Below the pieces are notes generated by a model. That model worked only from the letters and a program-made list of their open reading frames with translations, had not been told where the DNA came from and searched no databases. From Acidobacteriota bacterium (GTDB lineage Bacteria > Acidobacteriota > Thermoanaerobaculia > Multivoradales > J023), in the NCBI GenBank assembly GCA_029263315.1, contig JAJCXR010000042.1:1-64000 (forward strand): a stretch of 64,000 bases of DNA, written 5' to 3'. Shown piece after piece: positions 33,073 to 43,217 of the stretch (positions are counted from its first letter, which is position 1; each line of letters opens with the position of its first letter). The translations under genes and the position numbers were made by a program.

Positions 33073-34785
33073 TCAGAGACTCACTTCGAAACGCTTCGAC
33101 AACACGTCACCGGTCACCGGATCGTAGAGCGAAACCAGCAGGCGGTGCGGCTTCTGACGCAGCTTGAGCTGGGTGGTGTAGACGGCCCAGGTGCCCTCGT
33201 CCCCTCGACGGGTGATGACGACTGGAATCACCGGAATATCGGCTCGCAAACCGTCTTCGTCGGTGGCCGCCACCCGCAGCTCCACCTGGGCGCTTTGCCC
33301 TTGGGCTCCGGAAAGAAAGGTCAACCATTCGTAGGGGATCTCCAAGCTCAGGGGCAACAACACTTTCTTGTAACCGGCCTTGGCGGGCTGCCCCACTTTG
33401 ACCACCAACTCGTGACCGGGAAGGGGCAAGTCGAAGAGTTGGGCGCTCTCCACCAACATGGTGACTTCGGTTTGCCGTGACAGATCGGAGAAACCGTTGC
33501 GGGCCCGTACCTTCATGCGGTCACCGCGGACCTTGACCTTCACCCGGTGCTCGCTGTCATCTTCCTGCCAACGGGGGGTGAAACCCAGCCAGTAGTAGGA
33601 TTCCGTATCCTGCACGGTGCGCGACAGGGCGCTGCGGGAGGCACCATCGAGAAAAGCTTGACCGCCGGTGGAACGGGCCAAATGCAGCAAGGCATCTTCC
33701 TCGACCCACTCGCGTTCCCGTTGATAGAGCTCGGCAAACTCCGACTCCCCGACACTGGCGTACTCGGCACTGCCCCGCAAGTGATCGCGGTTGACGTTCA
33801 GGTCCACTGGGTAAAGGGTATAACCGAGGCGATTGGCGGTGTCGACCAGGGGACGGAAAAGGGCCGAAATGGGAATGCTGTCCCGCAGCGAGCCGTAGAC
33901 CGGCGACCCATGGCCTTGGGATGGCCAGCCACCGGAGAGCAACAGCATCACCTTGCGGCCCTGGGGATTGGCGAATCCCCGCAGAGCCGAGCTGGCGGCG
34001 CTCACCACCCGTGCCGTCTTGAGACTGTTTTCGGTGCTGCGGAGAATGGCCTCTTGGTAGCCACCATAGCCATAGAAGCCGCTGCCGAGGTAGGCCCCCG
34101 AGCCGTAATAACCGACATTGGCGAAGCGTGAGCCACGGGGATCCCTGGAACCGAGCCGGGCCACCGAAGTGTAGTAGCGATCCTCGCTGAGCCGTTGCAG
34201 GCCATAGGCTTTGCGCTCCCTGGCCCGCTCGATGGCCGCCTCGATCTCGGCATGGGATCGGGTCCACGAGGTCAGCAGATCCACCCGCTGGCCGTCGAAG
34301 GCGACGATCGCCATGCTGTCCTCCGGGCGCATGGCATCGAGCTCCGCCGCCAGCTGACGCAAGGCGCGGTTACGATAACTGGGAACGGCGAAATAATCGT
34401 CGATGAATACCAGGTAGCGGGTCCCGACGTTGCGTCCCGGCTCGACGGAGGGCGTTGCAGGAAAAGGCTGATCGGCGGGCGCTGCCACCGCCGCCCCTCG
34501 CCGAATCTCGCTGAACATCTCGATGGGCACCTCTTCACCGTCCACCAGGAGCTGAAAATCGTCGCTGCTCAACCCTTGGACACGCTCACCTTTCTGCTCC
34601 ACCACCACCTCGAGGTTGACCAGTCGGACATCCAGGACCTCGCCGAAGGTCGGAGGGCTCTCGGCGCCGACGGCGGTGGCCAAGAGGGCCATGGCCATCA
34701 GCGAGAGGATCGCCATCGCCGCCATGGCGGCTCGACCGGTCGACCTCGGGGTGAATAGTGCGGAGGGGGTGTTGGATAAAGCCAT
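33073..34785 (-). CDS. Secreted VWFA-related protein (Acidobacteria type)
   Basis: 570-residue exported protein with a signal peptide or anchor around residues 18-41 (MAAMAILSLMAMALLATAVG). DVRLVNLEVVVEQKGERVQG and LSSDDFQLLVDGEEVPI open the domain known as the VWFA-related Acidobacterial family; next come RYLVFIDDYF (VWA-like first strand), LLLSGGW, and a late YYWLGFTPRWQEDDSEHR-V block followed by VKVRGDRMKVRARNGF, typical of this family. The metal-binding DxSxS motif is not intact (DDYF), so it may not bind Mg. A Gly/Tyr-rich loop (YYGSGAYLGSGFYGYGGY) interrupts the middle. Function unknown; a surface adhesion or structural role is usually assumed. ATG 34785 has GGGAGA 9 bases upstream. 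This gene is the main taxonomic clue in the window. Confidence 0.88.
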   Translation of the reverse strand: MALSNTPSALFTPRSTGRAAMAAMAILSLMAMALLATAVGAESPPTFGEVLDVRLVNLEVVVEQKGERVQGLSSDDFQLLVDGEEVPIEMFSEIRRGAAVAAPADQPFPATPSVEPGRNVGTRYLVFIDDYFAVPSYRNRALRQLAAELDAMRPEDSMAIVAFDGQRVDLLTSWTRSHAEIEAAIERARERKAYGLQRLSEDRYYTSVARLGSRDPRGSRFANVGYYGSGAYLGSGFYGYGGYQEAILRSTENSLKTARVVSAASSALRGFANPQGRKVMLLLSGGWPSQGHGSPVYGSLRDSIPISALFRPLVDTANRLGYTLYPVDLNVNRDHLRGSAEYASVGESEFAELYQREREWVEEDALLHLARSTGGQAFLDGASRSALSRTVQDTESYYWLGFTPRWQEDDSEHRVKVKVRGDRMKVRARNGFSDLSRQTEVTMLVESAQLFDLPLPGHELVVKVGQPAKAGYKKVLLPLSLEIPYEWLTFLSGAQGQSAQVELRVAATDEDGLRADIPVIPVVITRRGDEGTWAVYTTQLKLRQKPHRLLVSLYDPVTGDVLSKRFEVSL

Positions 34786-35011
34786 TGGAGAATCTCCCAG
34801 TCAGAGTTGCCATCCGTCAAAGTTGCCGTCCCGTCGGTCGCTCAGCCTCGACGACGGTCGAGGCGCAGCGGCTCGGCGCTTGCAACTCGCGCTTCTAGCA
34901 ACACTTGTAGCAAACGCCATGCCATCGACGACGGCACGGCAGCATGGGGACTTGGAGATCCGGCGACACCGGCGGTTGAGGCATTGCCGACGGGGTCCGG
35001 ACGGTGCCGTC

Positions 35012-37315
35012 CTAGGCTGAGGACGGCCTATCGTCACCGGATGGCGGCGCCTCGGGTTCCCCCACTTCGGCCGCCAAGGGCAACTCCAAATGGGCCGCCA
35101 AGTCGAGAAGCAGGGTGCCCGCCGCCTCGGTGATCACCGTGCCGGGACCAAAAATGGCCGCCGCCCCAGCGTCGTACAGGGCCTCGTAGTCTTGGGGAGG
35201 AATGACCCCACCGACGACGATCATGATGTCCTCACGTCCCGCCTCCGCCAGGGCCTGCCGCAGCTCCGGCACCAAGGTCAGGTGGCCGGCCGCCAGGGAG
35301 CTGGCACCGATGATGTGGACATCGTTCTCCACCGCCTGGCGGGCCGCTTCCTGCGGCGTCTGGAAGAGGGGGCCGATGTCGACATCGAATCCCAGGTCGA
35401 CAAAGGCGGTGGCGATGACCTTCTGGCCCCGGTCGTGACCGTCCTGTCCCATCTTGGCCACCAGGATTCTGGGACGCCGTCCCTCGAGCTCGGCGAAGGC
35501 GGCGCTCAGCCGACGCAAACGCTCGATGTCTGCCGATGCTTCACCCATGGCTTCGCTGTAGACCCCCGATATCGATTGAATGGTCGCCCGGTGACGTCCC
35601 CAGGCCTCGACCAACGCCTGGCTGATCTCGCCCACCGTCGCCTTGGCCCGCGCCGCTTGCACCGCCAGGTGCAGCAGATTGCCCCGCCCATCGGCCGAGG
35701 TCCCATCGTTGGCTGTCGCGGTGAGGGCCTGCAGGTGACGGCGCACCGCCGATTCGTCGCGCTCCCGCCGCAGCTTTCGCAAGCGCTCCACTTGCGCCTG
35801 CCGCACCGCCCGGTTGTCGACCTTCAGCACATCGATGGGCGGATCGTTTTCGGGGCGATAGCGGTTGACCCCAACGATGGTCTGCCGTCCGGCGTCGATC
35901 AGCGCTTGCGTGCGGGCCGCCGCCTCTTCGATGCGCAGCTTGGGCAACCCACTTTCCAGAGCCTGGGCCATGCCGCCCAAAGCTTCGATCTCCTGAATGT
36001 GGGCCCAGGCCCGCTCCGCCAGCTGATGGGTCAGGCGCTCCACATGGTAACTACCACCCCACGGATCGATGACCCGACAGCTGCCGGTTTCGTGCTGCAG
36101 GTAGAGCTGGGTATTGCGGGCGATGCGGGCGCTGAAATCCGTCGGCAAGGCCAAGGCTTCGTCGAGGGAATTGGTGTGCAGGGATTGGGTATGGCCATGC
36201 ACCGCCGCCATGGCTTCGACGGCGGTGCGGCTGACGTTGTTGAAGATGTCCTGCGCCGTCAAGCTCCAGCCGGAGGTCTGGCAATGGGTGCGCAGGGCCA
36301 TCGACTTCGGATTCTTCGGATCGTGCTGGCGCATCAAGCGGGCCCACAGCAGACGTCCCGCCCGCAGCTTCGCCACCTCCATGAAATAGTCCATGCCGAT
36401 GGCCCAAAAGAACGACAGGCGGGGCGCAAAGCGATCGATATCGAGCCCCGATGCCAGGCCGCAGCGAACGTACTCCAGACCATCGGCCAGGGTATAACCG
36501 AGCTCCAGGTCCGCCGTCGCCCCCGCTTCTTGCATGTGATAACCCGAGATGCTGATGCTGTTGAAGCGCGGCATCTTTTGCGCCGTGTACTCGAAGATAT
36601 CGGCGATGATGCGCATCGATGGCCGCGGCGGATAGATGTAGGTATTGCGCACCATGAATTCTTTGAGCACATCGTTTTGGATGGTGCCCGAAAGCTTGGC
36701 CGGCTCGACCCCCTGCTCCTCGGCGGCGGCGATATAGAGGGCCATGATCGGCAGCACGGCGCCGTTCATGGTCATCGAGACACTCATCCGGTCGAGGGGG
36801 ATGCCGTCGAAGAGAATACGCATGTCCTCGATCGAGTCGATGGCCACGCCGGCCATGCCCACGTCACCGCTTACCCGCGGATGATCCGAATCGTAGCCGC
36901 GGTGGGTGGCGAGATCGAAGGCGATGGACAAACCCCGCTGACCGGCCGCCAAATTACGCCGGTAGAAGGCGTTGGAGGCCTCGGCGGTGGAGAATCCGGC
37001 GTATTGGCGCACCGTCCACGGACGCTGCACGTACATGGTGGCGTAGGGACCCCGGACATAGGGCGGGTAGCCGGGCATGGTGTGCAGGTGCTCGACCCCT
37101 TGCAGGTGCCTGGCACCATAAAAAGGCTCGATGTCGATGCCGGCGGCGGTGCGCTGCCTCAAGGCCTCCGGCTCGACCCCCGCCGCCTCCAAGCGCTGCC
37201 GCCACACCGCTTCCGGGTTGTCGACGGTGGCCGACGGCAAGGCATCGAAGTCGAGACGCAAGGCCTCGTCGACCGACTTGACCCGCGGCTGGATCGAAGG
37301 ATTGTCCTGGCTCAT
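35012..37315 (-). CDS. mutB: Methylmalonyl-CoA mutase, large (catalytic) subunit
   Basis: 767 residues. Interconverts methylmalonyl-CoA and succinyl-CoA with adenosylcobalamin, in propionate and odd-chain or branched substrate breakdown. The N-terminal TIM-barrel is clear: [20 protein letters not shown] followed by [65 protein letters not shown], and [15 protein letters not shown]. The C-terminal cobalamin domain (about 610-750) has [13 protein letters not shown] with the cobalt-binding His, plus [12 protein letters not shown] and [11 protein letters not shown]. The start at 37315 is fixed by ATGA overlap with the end of the small-subunit gene, so both subunits are made together. No meaB-type chaperone GTPase or epimerase gene is adjacent. 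Confidence 0.98.
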   Translation of the reverse strand: MSQDNPSIQPRVKSVDEALRLDFDALPSATVDNPEAVWRQRLEAAGVEPEALRQRTAAGIDIEPFYGARHLQGVEHLHTMPGYPPYVRGPYATMYVQRPWTVRQYAGFSTAEASNAFYRRNLAAGQRGLSIAFDLATHRGYDSDHPRVSGDVGMAGVAIDSIEDMRILFDGIPLDRMSVSMTMNGAVLPIMALYIAAAEEQGVEPAKLSGTIQNDVLKEFMVRNTYIYPPRPSMRIIADIFEYTAQKMPRFNSISISGYHMQEAGATADLELGYTLADGLEYVRCGLASGLDIDRFAPRLSFFWAIGMDYFMEVAKLRAGRLLWARLMRQHDPKNPKSMALRTHCQTSGWSLTAQDIFNNVSRTAVEAMAAVHGHTQSLHTNSLDEALALPTDFSARIARNTQLYLQHETGSCRVIDPWGGSYHVERLTHQLAERAWAHIQEIEALGGMAQALESGLPKLRIEEAAARTQALIDAGRQTIVGVNRYRPENDPPIDVLKVDNRAVRQAQVERLRKLRRERDESAVRRHLQALTATANDGTSADGRGNLLHLAVQAARAKATVGEISQALVEAWGRHRATIQSISGVYSEAMGEASADIERLRRLSAAFAELEGRRPRILVAKMGQDGHDRGQKVIATAFVDLGFDVDIGPLFQTPQEAARQAVENDVHIIGASSLAAGHLTLVPELRQALAEAGREDIMIVVGGVIPPQDYEALYDAGAAAIFGPGTVITEAAGTLLLDLAAHLELPLAAEVGEPEAPPSGDDRPSSA

Positions 37316-39399
37316 GCCCACACCCCCAGATCGGCGAGAAAGGTCTCCAGGGCAGACAGCACGTCACAGCCCTGGAACAGGAAACTATCGATGCCGGCTT
37401 GTCTCCACAGGGGTTCGGCATCTCCAGGGTTGCCGCCGAGGAAGAGCCATCCGGCGCCTGCCGCCTTGAGGGCCGACGCCAGGGGCGGTAGGAGCTCTCC
37501 GTATCGGGCGTCGGTGCCGCACAGCACGGTGCCGTCCACCCCTTGTCGGCCCAGCGCCGCCAACGCCTCGTCGACCGTCGAGCAAGGCTCCGAGCTGACA
37601 CATTCGATTCCCGCCGTGGCGACGAGCTGGCGCAAGAAGCTGGCCCGCGGTCCGTGCTCCGCCAGGGGTCCGAGGTGCAGCAGCAGAAGGCGTGGCGGCC
37701 GTCCCTTGGGGTTTGCCCATTGCTCACTGGCGGAACGTAAGTCCTCGAAGGGCTGCGCTAGGCGCACGCCGTCGAGCCGGGGACAGCTCACCGGCCCGTC
37801 CCCGACCAGCAATTGGGCGACATCCGTGGCCAAGGCGCCGTCCGCCACGGCGGCCGAGATGGCGGTGATCAAACGTCCGTCGATCTCCCCACGGTGCTCC
37901 ACCGCCAAGGCCAGATCTTCGAGTCGCGCCGCCGTCAAACCGGGCGGGAAACTGCTCTCATCGATCTCCACCGGTGGGGCCTCCGGCTGCCAACGGCTCG
38001 CCGGCTCCTCTGCCAAATTGGCAAACTCGCTGACCCCGACGATCTTGGTCCGCCGTAGGGCCACCTCCTGCCGCAGGGCGTCGGCCCCCTTTTTCAGACG
38101 GGCTGCGAGGCGCCCGGAGAGGAGATTCATCTCGATGCCACCGTCCTCTTCCAGTTGCTGGCAACGCTGCCAGCCGGCCCGCGCCAGGTGGTCGCTGAGG
38201 GTCTCGACATACCAACTGCCGGCGGCGGCGTCGGCGACACGTCCGAGGTGCGCCTCCTCGGCCAGAATGTGGTGCGTATTGATCGCCAATCGATGTCCCT
38301 GCTCCTCCGCTTGCCCCAAGGGGGCGTCGAAGGGCCGCACGGTGACACTCCAGGCACCGGCGACGGCGGCGGCAAAGGTCTGGGCGGTGCCCCGCAGCAG
38401 ATTGCCCCGCACGTCACGGCGGGTGGCGCTGCGGTCCGAAGTGCGGGCGTGCAGGCGCATGTAGCGGGCTTGCGGGCCGACCCCGCAGGCGGCCAGGAAC
38501 CGGGCCCACAGGCCACGCACCGCCCGTAACTTGGCGATCTCCAAGAAAATATCGTCACTGACCGCAAAGGCGAAGAGGATCTGGCCGGCGGCGGCGTCGG
38601 GCGCCAGCCCGGCGTCCAGAAGACGCCGAAAATAAGCCGCACCGGTGGCCAAGGCGATGGCGATCTCATCCACCGCCGTCGCTCCCGCATGATGATGGGC
38701 CACCGTCGAGACCAGCGAGGCACGGACGCCGGGCAGGTGACCATGACACCAAACGGCGGTGTCGGCCATCTGGCGCCAAGCATCGGCCATCGGCATGGCC
38801 AGGCGGCCGTCGGCGGCCAGGGCGCCCAGGGGATCGAAGCCGGCACATCCCCGCAGCTCTGACCAGGGCAGACCACGACGGCGGGCGCTCTCGAGCCACA
38901 GGGCGAGCACGATGGGCGCCGCGGCACCGGCGTCGAGCACCACCTCCAGGCCCCTTTTGTCGCCGCCGTCAGCGTCCCAAAGGGGATCGAAGTGCCGCGG
39001 TTTGACGACCCGCAGGCCCGTTCCCCCTGCCCGGGTGAGGGTGAATGAGCTGCGCGTCTGTCGATCGAAGCGCAGCCAAACAAGCTGCACCCCTTGACGA
39101 CGATCCTTGGCCAAGGTGGCCGCCAGCCGATCGCGCCGTGGATCGTCGTATTCCTGGGCGATGAGCCAGGGCGCTTCGCCGCCACCCCAAGGCCGCTCAC
39201 CGCCGACAAAAGGAGTGACCCCGGGCACCGACGAGGTATCAGGGACGGCGTTCTCAGCGCTGTAGAGGGGCTCGAGGCGAATGCCTTCGCGGCCGGTCGT
39301 GGTCAAGGCGGAGTCGAAGCTCCGGCCCGCCAGCTGTTCTTCCACCTGCCGACGCCAATGGTCGTAAGAAATGGGCGGCAGCTCGGGAAGAGATGCCAT
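37312..39399 (-). CDS. mutA: Methylmalonyl-CoA mutase, small subunit
   Basis: 695 residues, structural partner of the catalytic subunit. The N-terminus [20 protein letters not shown], then [11 protein letters not shown], shows the mutase fold. The central barrel is diverged from the large subunit ([38 protein letters not shown]). The C-terminal flavodoxin-like domain has GPLAEHGPR where the large subunit has DGHDRG, so it cannot bind cobalamin, as is normal for this subunit. The ATG at 39399 is used although the frame stays open to 39579: it gives a natural N-terminus and has GAGG 8 bases upstream. That ribosome binding site lies partly inside a 9-bp hairpin (39401-39426). First gene of the mutase operon. 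Confidence 0.95.
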   Translation of the reverse strand: MASLPELPPISYDHWRRQVEEQLAGRSFDSALTTTGREGIRLEPLYSAENAVPDTSSVPGVTPFVGGERPWGGGEAPWLIAQEYDDPRRDRLAATLAKDRRQGVQLVWLRFDRQTRSSFTLTRAGGTGLRVVKPRHFDPLWDADGGDKRGLEVVLDAGAAAPIVLALWLESARRRGLPWSELRGCAGFDPLGALAADGRLAMPMADAWRQMADTAVWCHGHLPGVRASLVSTVAHHHAGATAVDEIAIALATGAAYFRRLLDAGLAPDAAAGQILFAFAVSDDIFLEIAKLRAVRGLWARFLAACGVGPQARYMRLHARTSDRSATRRDVRGNLLRGTAQTFAAAVAGAWSVTVRPFDAPLGQAEEQGHRLAINTHHILAEEAHLGRVADAAAGSWYVETLSDHLARAGWQRCQQLEEDGGIEMNLLSGRLAARLKKGADALRQEVALRRTKIVGVSEFANLAEEPASRWQPEAPPVEIDESSFPPGLTAARLEDLALAVEHRGEIDGRLITAISAAVADGALATDVAQLLVGDGPVSCPRLDGVRLAQPFEDLRSASEQWANPKGRPPRLLLLHLGPLAEHGPRASFLRQLVATAGIECVSSEPCSTVDEALAALGRQGVDGTVLCGTDARYGELLPPLASALKAAGAGWLFLGGNPGDAEPLWRQAGIDSFLFQGCDVLSALETFLADLGVWA

Positions 39400-39749
39400 C
39401 GACGGAGCCTCAGTCGGGGCTCCGTCGGCTTCGCGAGGTATGTTTGGTCTCGGCACGATATCCTTCGACACAAATAACAAAACGCAGTCGTTGTCTAAAC
39501 GGAGTCGTTGCATGGCAAGGACATGAGGGCGAGGGCAGCTGTCGAAGGCTCGGCTATCGAGCGCCAAGACAGCCGCCATCAGCCGACCGGCCTTGGCAAT
39601 CTAACACAAGTGCCGCCGCCGTCAGCAGGACGCCAGGGGCTTCGTCGAGGGACGCGGCATCTACCCTTGAGCCGACGCCGGGGAGCCGTTAAGGTACGCT
39701 GACTGAGGCGTCACGGCCACGGCAAACCAGACCCACAAACCTCACCGCC
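39400..39749. promoter_or_regulatory. Divergent gap: mutA leader hairpin and direct repeats
   Basis: In the mutA message a perfect 9-bp hairpin (39401-39409 with 39418-39426, 8-base loop) ends one base before the start codon and partly covers the GAGG ribosome binding site (39411-39408). Further upstream, the near-identical 12-mers ACGCAGTCGTTG (39482-39493) and ACGGAGTCGTTG (39499-39510) stand 17 bases apart and could be regulator sites. The remaining part, toward the start of the racemase-like gene at 39750, shows no clear signal. Confidence 0.5.
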
Positions 39750-40919
39750 ATGAAAGTCGTTTTGCAAGATCTCATCCAAGACTATGCCTCCACTCCCCTG
39801 CCCTGGCGGCGGCTCGAGATCTGCGAGCTGGCGATCCCCCAAGTGGAGGCCTTTCGCTCCGCCATCGGCGTGCGCAACGAACGTCGGGCCCTCTATGTAA
39901 GGTGTGACGACGGCGAGGGCAACCTCGGCATCGGTGAGTGCTCCTGCCGACCGGACCCCTACTTCAGCGGCGAGTTCGTGGCCGGTGCATGGCAGGTGCT
40001 CAGCGACTTCGTGGCACCCATCTTGAAGACCGACGGCACCTTCGGCGATCTGGCCCGGGACCTGGCACGGATTCGCAACTGGCCCTTCACCTGTGCCGCG
40101 GTGCTCGACGCCGCCAGCGATTTGTTGCGCCGCCGGGGCACGCCGGATCTCCTCGACCGCTGGCCCGAGACGCCGCTGCGCAAGGTTCCCGTCGGCATTT
40201 CCCTGGGACTCTTCGAGACGCCTGAAGCCGCCGTCGAGCGGGTGCAGCGGGCGGTGGACGACGGCTATCATCGGGTCAAGCTGAAGGTCTCCCCGAGCAT
40301 GGAGGTGCGCACCGTCGAGGCCATCCGTCACGCCTTTCCCGATCTCCATCTGGGATTCGACGCCAACGGTTCCTGCGCTGGCGAGGATCTGCCGTTGATC
40401 CGCCGCCTGGCGGATCTCGCACCCCGCGTCTTCGAGCAGCCCTTTGCCCCCGACCGCCTGGATCTCTGCCTCGAGCTCAAGGGGCAGCTTCCCGGGTTGC
40501 GACTTTGCCTCGACGAATCGATCACCGGCCTCGGCAGCCTATGGACGGCCCATCGTCTGGGGGCCCTGGACGAGGTCAACATCAAACCCGGACGCATCGG
40601 CGGTCCGCTGGAAACTCTCCGGGTGCTGGAGCTGTGTCATCGCCTCGAGCTGCCCGCCTGGGTGGGTGGCATGTTCGAAAGCGGCATTGGACGCCACGCC
40701 AATCTCCGTTTGGCGGCCCGCCTGCCGCGAGCCGAGGCCCACGATTTGAGCCCCTCGAAGCGCTACTTCAGCAGCGACGTCTTGGCCACCGACATCACCA
40801 TGGATACCGACGGCTACGTCGATCTATCAGATCCAGCACCGCCGGTCATCGACCAAACGACCTTCGACCGCTTGACGGTGCGCCGCGCCGAGTTGCTCAA
40901 TTTTCGTAGCTCCCGCTGA
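39750..40919 (+). CDS. Enolase-superfamily OSBS / N-acylamino acid racemase
   Basis: 389 residues. The catalytic set of the o-succinylbenzoate synthase/N-succinylamino acid racemase group is visible: Lys177-x-Lys179 in RVKLKV, metal ligands Asp204 (FDANG), Glu229 (EQPF) and Asp255 (LDES), second-face Lys279 in NIKPGRIGG, and MFESGIGR near 310. Both Lys faces are present, as needed for 1,1-proton transfer (racemisation). No other menaquinone gene is nearby. The next genes encode a D-aminoacylase-like hydrolase and a GNAT acyltransferase, which points to N-acyl amino acid racemase rather than menC activity. It opens a tightly spaced plus-strand cluster running to 45672. The ribosome binding site before ATG 39750 is weak. 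Cytoplasmic. Confidence 0.9.
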   Translation: MKVVLQDLIQDYASTPLPWRRLEICELAIPQVEAFRSAIGVRNERRALYVRCDDGEGNLGIGECSCRPDPYFSGEFVAGAWQVLSDFVAPILKTDGTFGDLARDLARIRNWPFTCAAVLDAASDLLRRRGTPDLLDRWPETPLRKVPVGISLGLFETPEAAVERVQRAVDDGYHRVKLKVSPSMEVRTVEAIRHAFPDLHLGFDANGSCAGEDLPLIRRLADLAPRVFEQPFAPDRLDLCLELKGQLPGLRLCLDESITGLGSLWTAHRLGALDEVNIKPGRIGGPLETLRVLELCHRLELPAWVGGMFESGIGRHANLRLAARLPRAEAHDLSPSKRYFSSDVLATDITMDTDGYVDLSDPAPPVIDQTTFDRLTVRRAELLNFRSSR

Positions 40920-40946
40920 GACTTCGAGGTACCGAAGAGGACCCCC

Positions 40947-42509
40947 ATGCTCGACACTCTGATTCGCCAAGCCACCGTCTTCGACGGTATCGACCCGCAA
41001 CCCCAGAAACTGACAGTCGGCATCCAGGACGGCAAGATCGTCCATCTCGGGGGCGACCTGACCAACGCGGCCCGCCAAGTGGTCACTGCCCCCGGTCGCT
41101 TCCTGTGCCCCGGTTTCATCGACACCCACGCCTCCACCGGCCTCGGTTACATGTTGCCACGGGCCGGCGACAACAAGCTCTTTCAAGGGGTGACCACTGA
41201 AATCTGTGGCAACTGCGGCACTTCGTCGGGACCCATCGGCCCGCTGCTGGTGGAGACCATGGAGAGCCTGTCGGAGAGCATCGGCTTCGACTTCACCTGG
41301 CGCTCCCTCGGCCAGTGGCTGGAGCAGGTGGAAGCCTATGGCCTGCCCTTCAACGTCGGCACCTTTGTCGGCCACAGCACCCTGCGGGCGGGCTGGTGCG
41401 AAGACCACCAGCAGGTCGACAGCCGGGACATCGACGCCATGTGCAACAGGCTCGACGAAGCCTGTGCCAGCGGTGGTCTCGGGCTGTCCACCGGCCTGGT
41501 CTATGCCCCCGGTAGCTTCGCCACGACGGAGGAAATCATCCGCCTGGCGAAAGTGGCCAAATCCCACCAGGGTATTTATGTCAGTCATATCCGCGACGAG
41601 CGCCAGGATCTGGAGGCCTCCATCGAGGAGACCCTGCGCATCGGCCGGGAAGCCGATCTGCCCATCCTGGTCAGCCATTTGAAAGCCGCCGAGAAACCGA
41701 ATTGGGGCAAGATTCCGCAGGTCATCGCGATGATCGAAGAGGCCCGACGCCAGGGTTTGACGATCAATTTCGAGGTCTACCCGTACACCGCCGTCTCCAC
41801 CAAGTTGCGCACCTTCATTCCCAAGGCAGCTTTGGCCGGTGGCATCGAGGCCATGGTGGAGCGGCTCCAGTCGGACACCTGGCGTCAGCAGAGCATCGAT
41901 TGGCTGCTCGGACGGGGGACCGATTTCGCAGCCATGATGATGATCACCGAAAGCTTTGCGGGCAGTCGAGGCCGGGACATCGCAAGCTTGGCCAGGGAGC
42001 GCCGGCAGGAGCCCGCGGCGACGGTCGTCGACCTGCTGCTGGCCGACCCCGACGCTTGGATCGTCTACCACTGCATCGACGAAGACGACATGGACGCCGC
42101 CATCCTGTGGCCCGATGCCATCGTCTGCTCCGATTCCTGGAGCCACCCGATCAACGCCCCCAACCAATTCGGCGACCCCCACCCCCGCACCTTCGGCGCC
42201 TTCACCCGCTTCCTCGAGCGCTATTCCCTCAGCCAACAGCGGCTGCCCTTCGGCGAGGCGATTCGTAAGATCACCGCCCTGCCGGCCCAATGGCTGGGCC
42301 TCGAGGATCGCGGTCGCATCGCCCTCGGCCACTGGGCGGACTTGACCTTGTTGAATCCGGAAGAGGTTCGCGAGAAGGCCACCTTCACCGACCCACGGCA
42401 ATATTCCGAAGGAACCGAAAAGGTATGGGTCAACGGCACTTTGATGCTCGATCAAGGCATGATCTTGCAAGGTAAGCCCGGTCAGGTACTGCGCAGGGCC
42501 CAGCGATGA
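40947..42509 (+). CDS. N-acyl-D-amino acid deacylase-like amidohydrolase
   Basis: 520 residues, amidohydrolase fold. The N-terminal TVFDGIDPQPQKLTVGIQDG and PGFIDTHAS are typical, as are EICGNCGTSSGP with the zinc-binding Cys90, VSHLKAAEKPNWGK, FEVYPYTAVSTKLRTFIP, VCSDSWSHP, and GDPHPRTFGAFTRFLERYS near the end. Odd point: the usual HxH after PGFID is His61-Ala-Ser63 here, so one metal ligand is lost. Many D-aminoacylases rely mainly on the second, Cys-containing site, so activity may persist, but an altered reaction is possible. Ribosome binding site GAGG 7 bases before ATG 40947; 27 bases after the racemase-like gene, and overlapping the GNAT gene by ATGA. Predicted reaction: release of a D-amino acid (or related compound) from its N-acyl form. 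Confidence 0.9.
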   Translation: MLDTLIRQATVFDGIDPQPQKLTVGIQDGKIVHLGGDLTNAARQVVTAPGRFLCPGFIDTHASTGLGYMLPRAGDNKLFQGVTTEICGNCGTSSGPIGPLLVETMESLSESIGFDFTWRSLGQWLEQVEAYGLPFNVGTFVGHSTLRAGWCEDHQQVDSRDIDAMCNRLDEACASGGLGLSTGLVYAPGSFATTEEIIRLAKVAKSHQGIYVSHIRDERQDLEASIEETLRIGREADLPILVSHLKAAEKPNWGKIPQVIAMIEEARRQGLTINFEVYPYTAVSTKLRTFIPKAALAGGIEAMVERLQSDTWRQQSIDWLLGRGTDFAAMMMITESFAGSRGRDIASLARERRQEPAATVVDLLLADPDAWIVYHCIDEDDMDAAILWPDAIVCSDSWSHPINAPNQFGDPHPRTFGAFTRFLERYSLSQQRLPFGEAIRKITALPAQWLGLEDRGRIALGHWADLTLLNPEEVREKATFTDPRQYSEGTEKVWVNGTLMLDQGMILQGKPGQVLRRAQR

Positions 42510-43090
42510 TGATAAGATCCGGCGCGTCACCGCAGGATGGTTTGAAGGTTCGCGACGCCACACCGCGGGATGCGGAAGCGATCGCAGAGATCTACAACCA
42601 ATCGATCCGAGCCGGTGGCGCCTGTTTAGATGAGCATCTCTACTCGGAGGCCGATATCCATCACATGATGGCCTCATTCAACGAGAGGGAAACCATCCTT
42701 GTCATCGAATCGACGGAACCCTCAGGAACCGTTGATGTCACACCATCCCGGCAGCAAATTTTGGGCTGGGGTGTCATCAAGCGCTACAGCGATCGTCGCG
42801 GCTATCGCTTCGCCTGTGAAACCGCCGTCTATTTGAAACGAAACAAGGTGGGTCTGGGCCTAGGCTCACGCCTCAAACGGCAACAGATCGAACGCTGTCG
42901 GCGGATGGGTTATCACCACATGGTGGCCAAAATTCTGTCGAGCAATACGGCGAGCATCGAATACAACCGACGCTTGGGCTACGACATCGTCGGCGTCCAG
43001 AAAGAGATCGGGTATCAGAACGGAGCATGGCAGGACATCACCATCATGCAGCTTGTGCTCGATACCCCGTTGCCCGGAGAGGCTCCGTAG
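42506..43090 (+). CDS. GNAT N-acyltransferase, phosphinothricin-acetyltransferase-like
   Basis: 194-residue acyl-CoA-dependent transferase. VRDATPRDAEAIAEIYNQSI is the standard opening of the amino acid/phosphinothricin acetyltransferase branch. The central ILGWGVIKRYSDRRGYRFAC and ETAVYLKRNKVGLGLGSRL give the acyl-CoA pyrophosphate loop (a variant of Q/RxxGxG/A). The late MVAKILSSNTASIEYNRRLG, then YDIVG, is the usual C-terminal signature. It acylates an amino group; with its neighbours, the likely target is an amino acid. Translation is coupled to the deacylase gene (ATGA). In the known Geobacillus D-to-L pathway a GNAT succinyltransferase works with an N-succinylamino acid racemase, so this combination is meaningful. 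The acyl donor here is unknown. Confidence 0.93.
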   Translation: MMIRSGASPQDGLKVRDATPRDAEAIAEIYNQSIRAGGACLDEHLYSEADIHHMMASFNERETILVIESTEPSGTVDVTPSRQQILGWGVIKRYSDRRGYRFACETAVYLKRNKVGLGLGSRLKRQQIERCRRMGYHHMVAKILSSNTASIEYNRRLGYDIVGVQKEIGYQNGAWQDITIMQLVLDTPLPGEAP

Positions 43091-43217
43091 TCGCGAGTCG
43101 GCAGCCCCTCTTCGACGCCGCGCCCTGGGCGCCGGCCAAGGCACCCGTTCGTTTTCCATGAATACTTCAGCCCCGAGACGATCCCTCGGCGGCGCGACGA
43201 TTGTCAGGAGAAAATCC

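Noticed and set aside
35090..38464. 1124-residue plus-strand open frame
   Set aside because: It lies antisense to both methylmalonyl-CoA mutase genes, whose protein families are beyond doubt; the composition is that of a shadow frame in GC-rich DNA.
40827..42677. 616-residue minus-strand open frame
   Set aside because: It is the shadow of the D-aminoacylase-like gene, which has catalytic motifs, a ribosome binding site and coupled neighbours.
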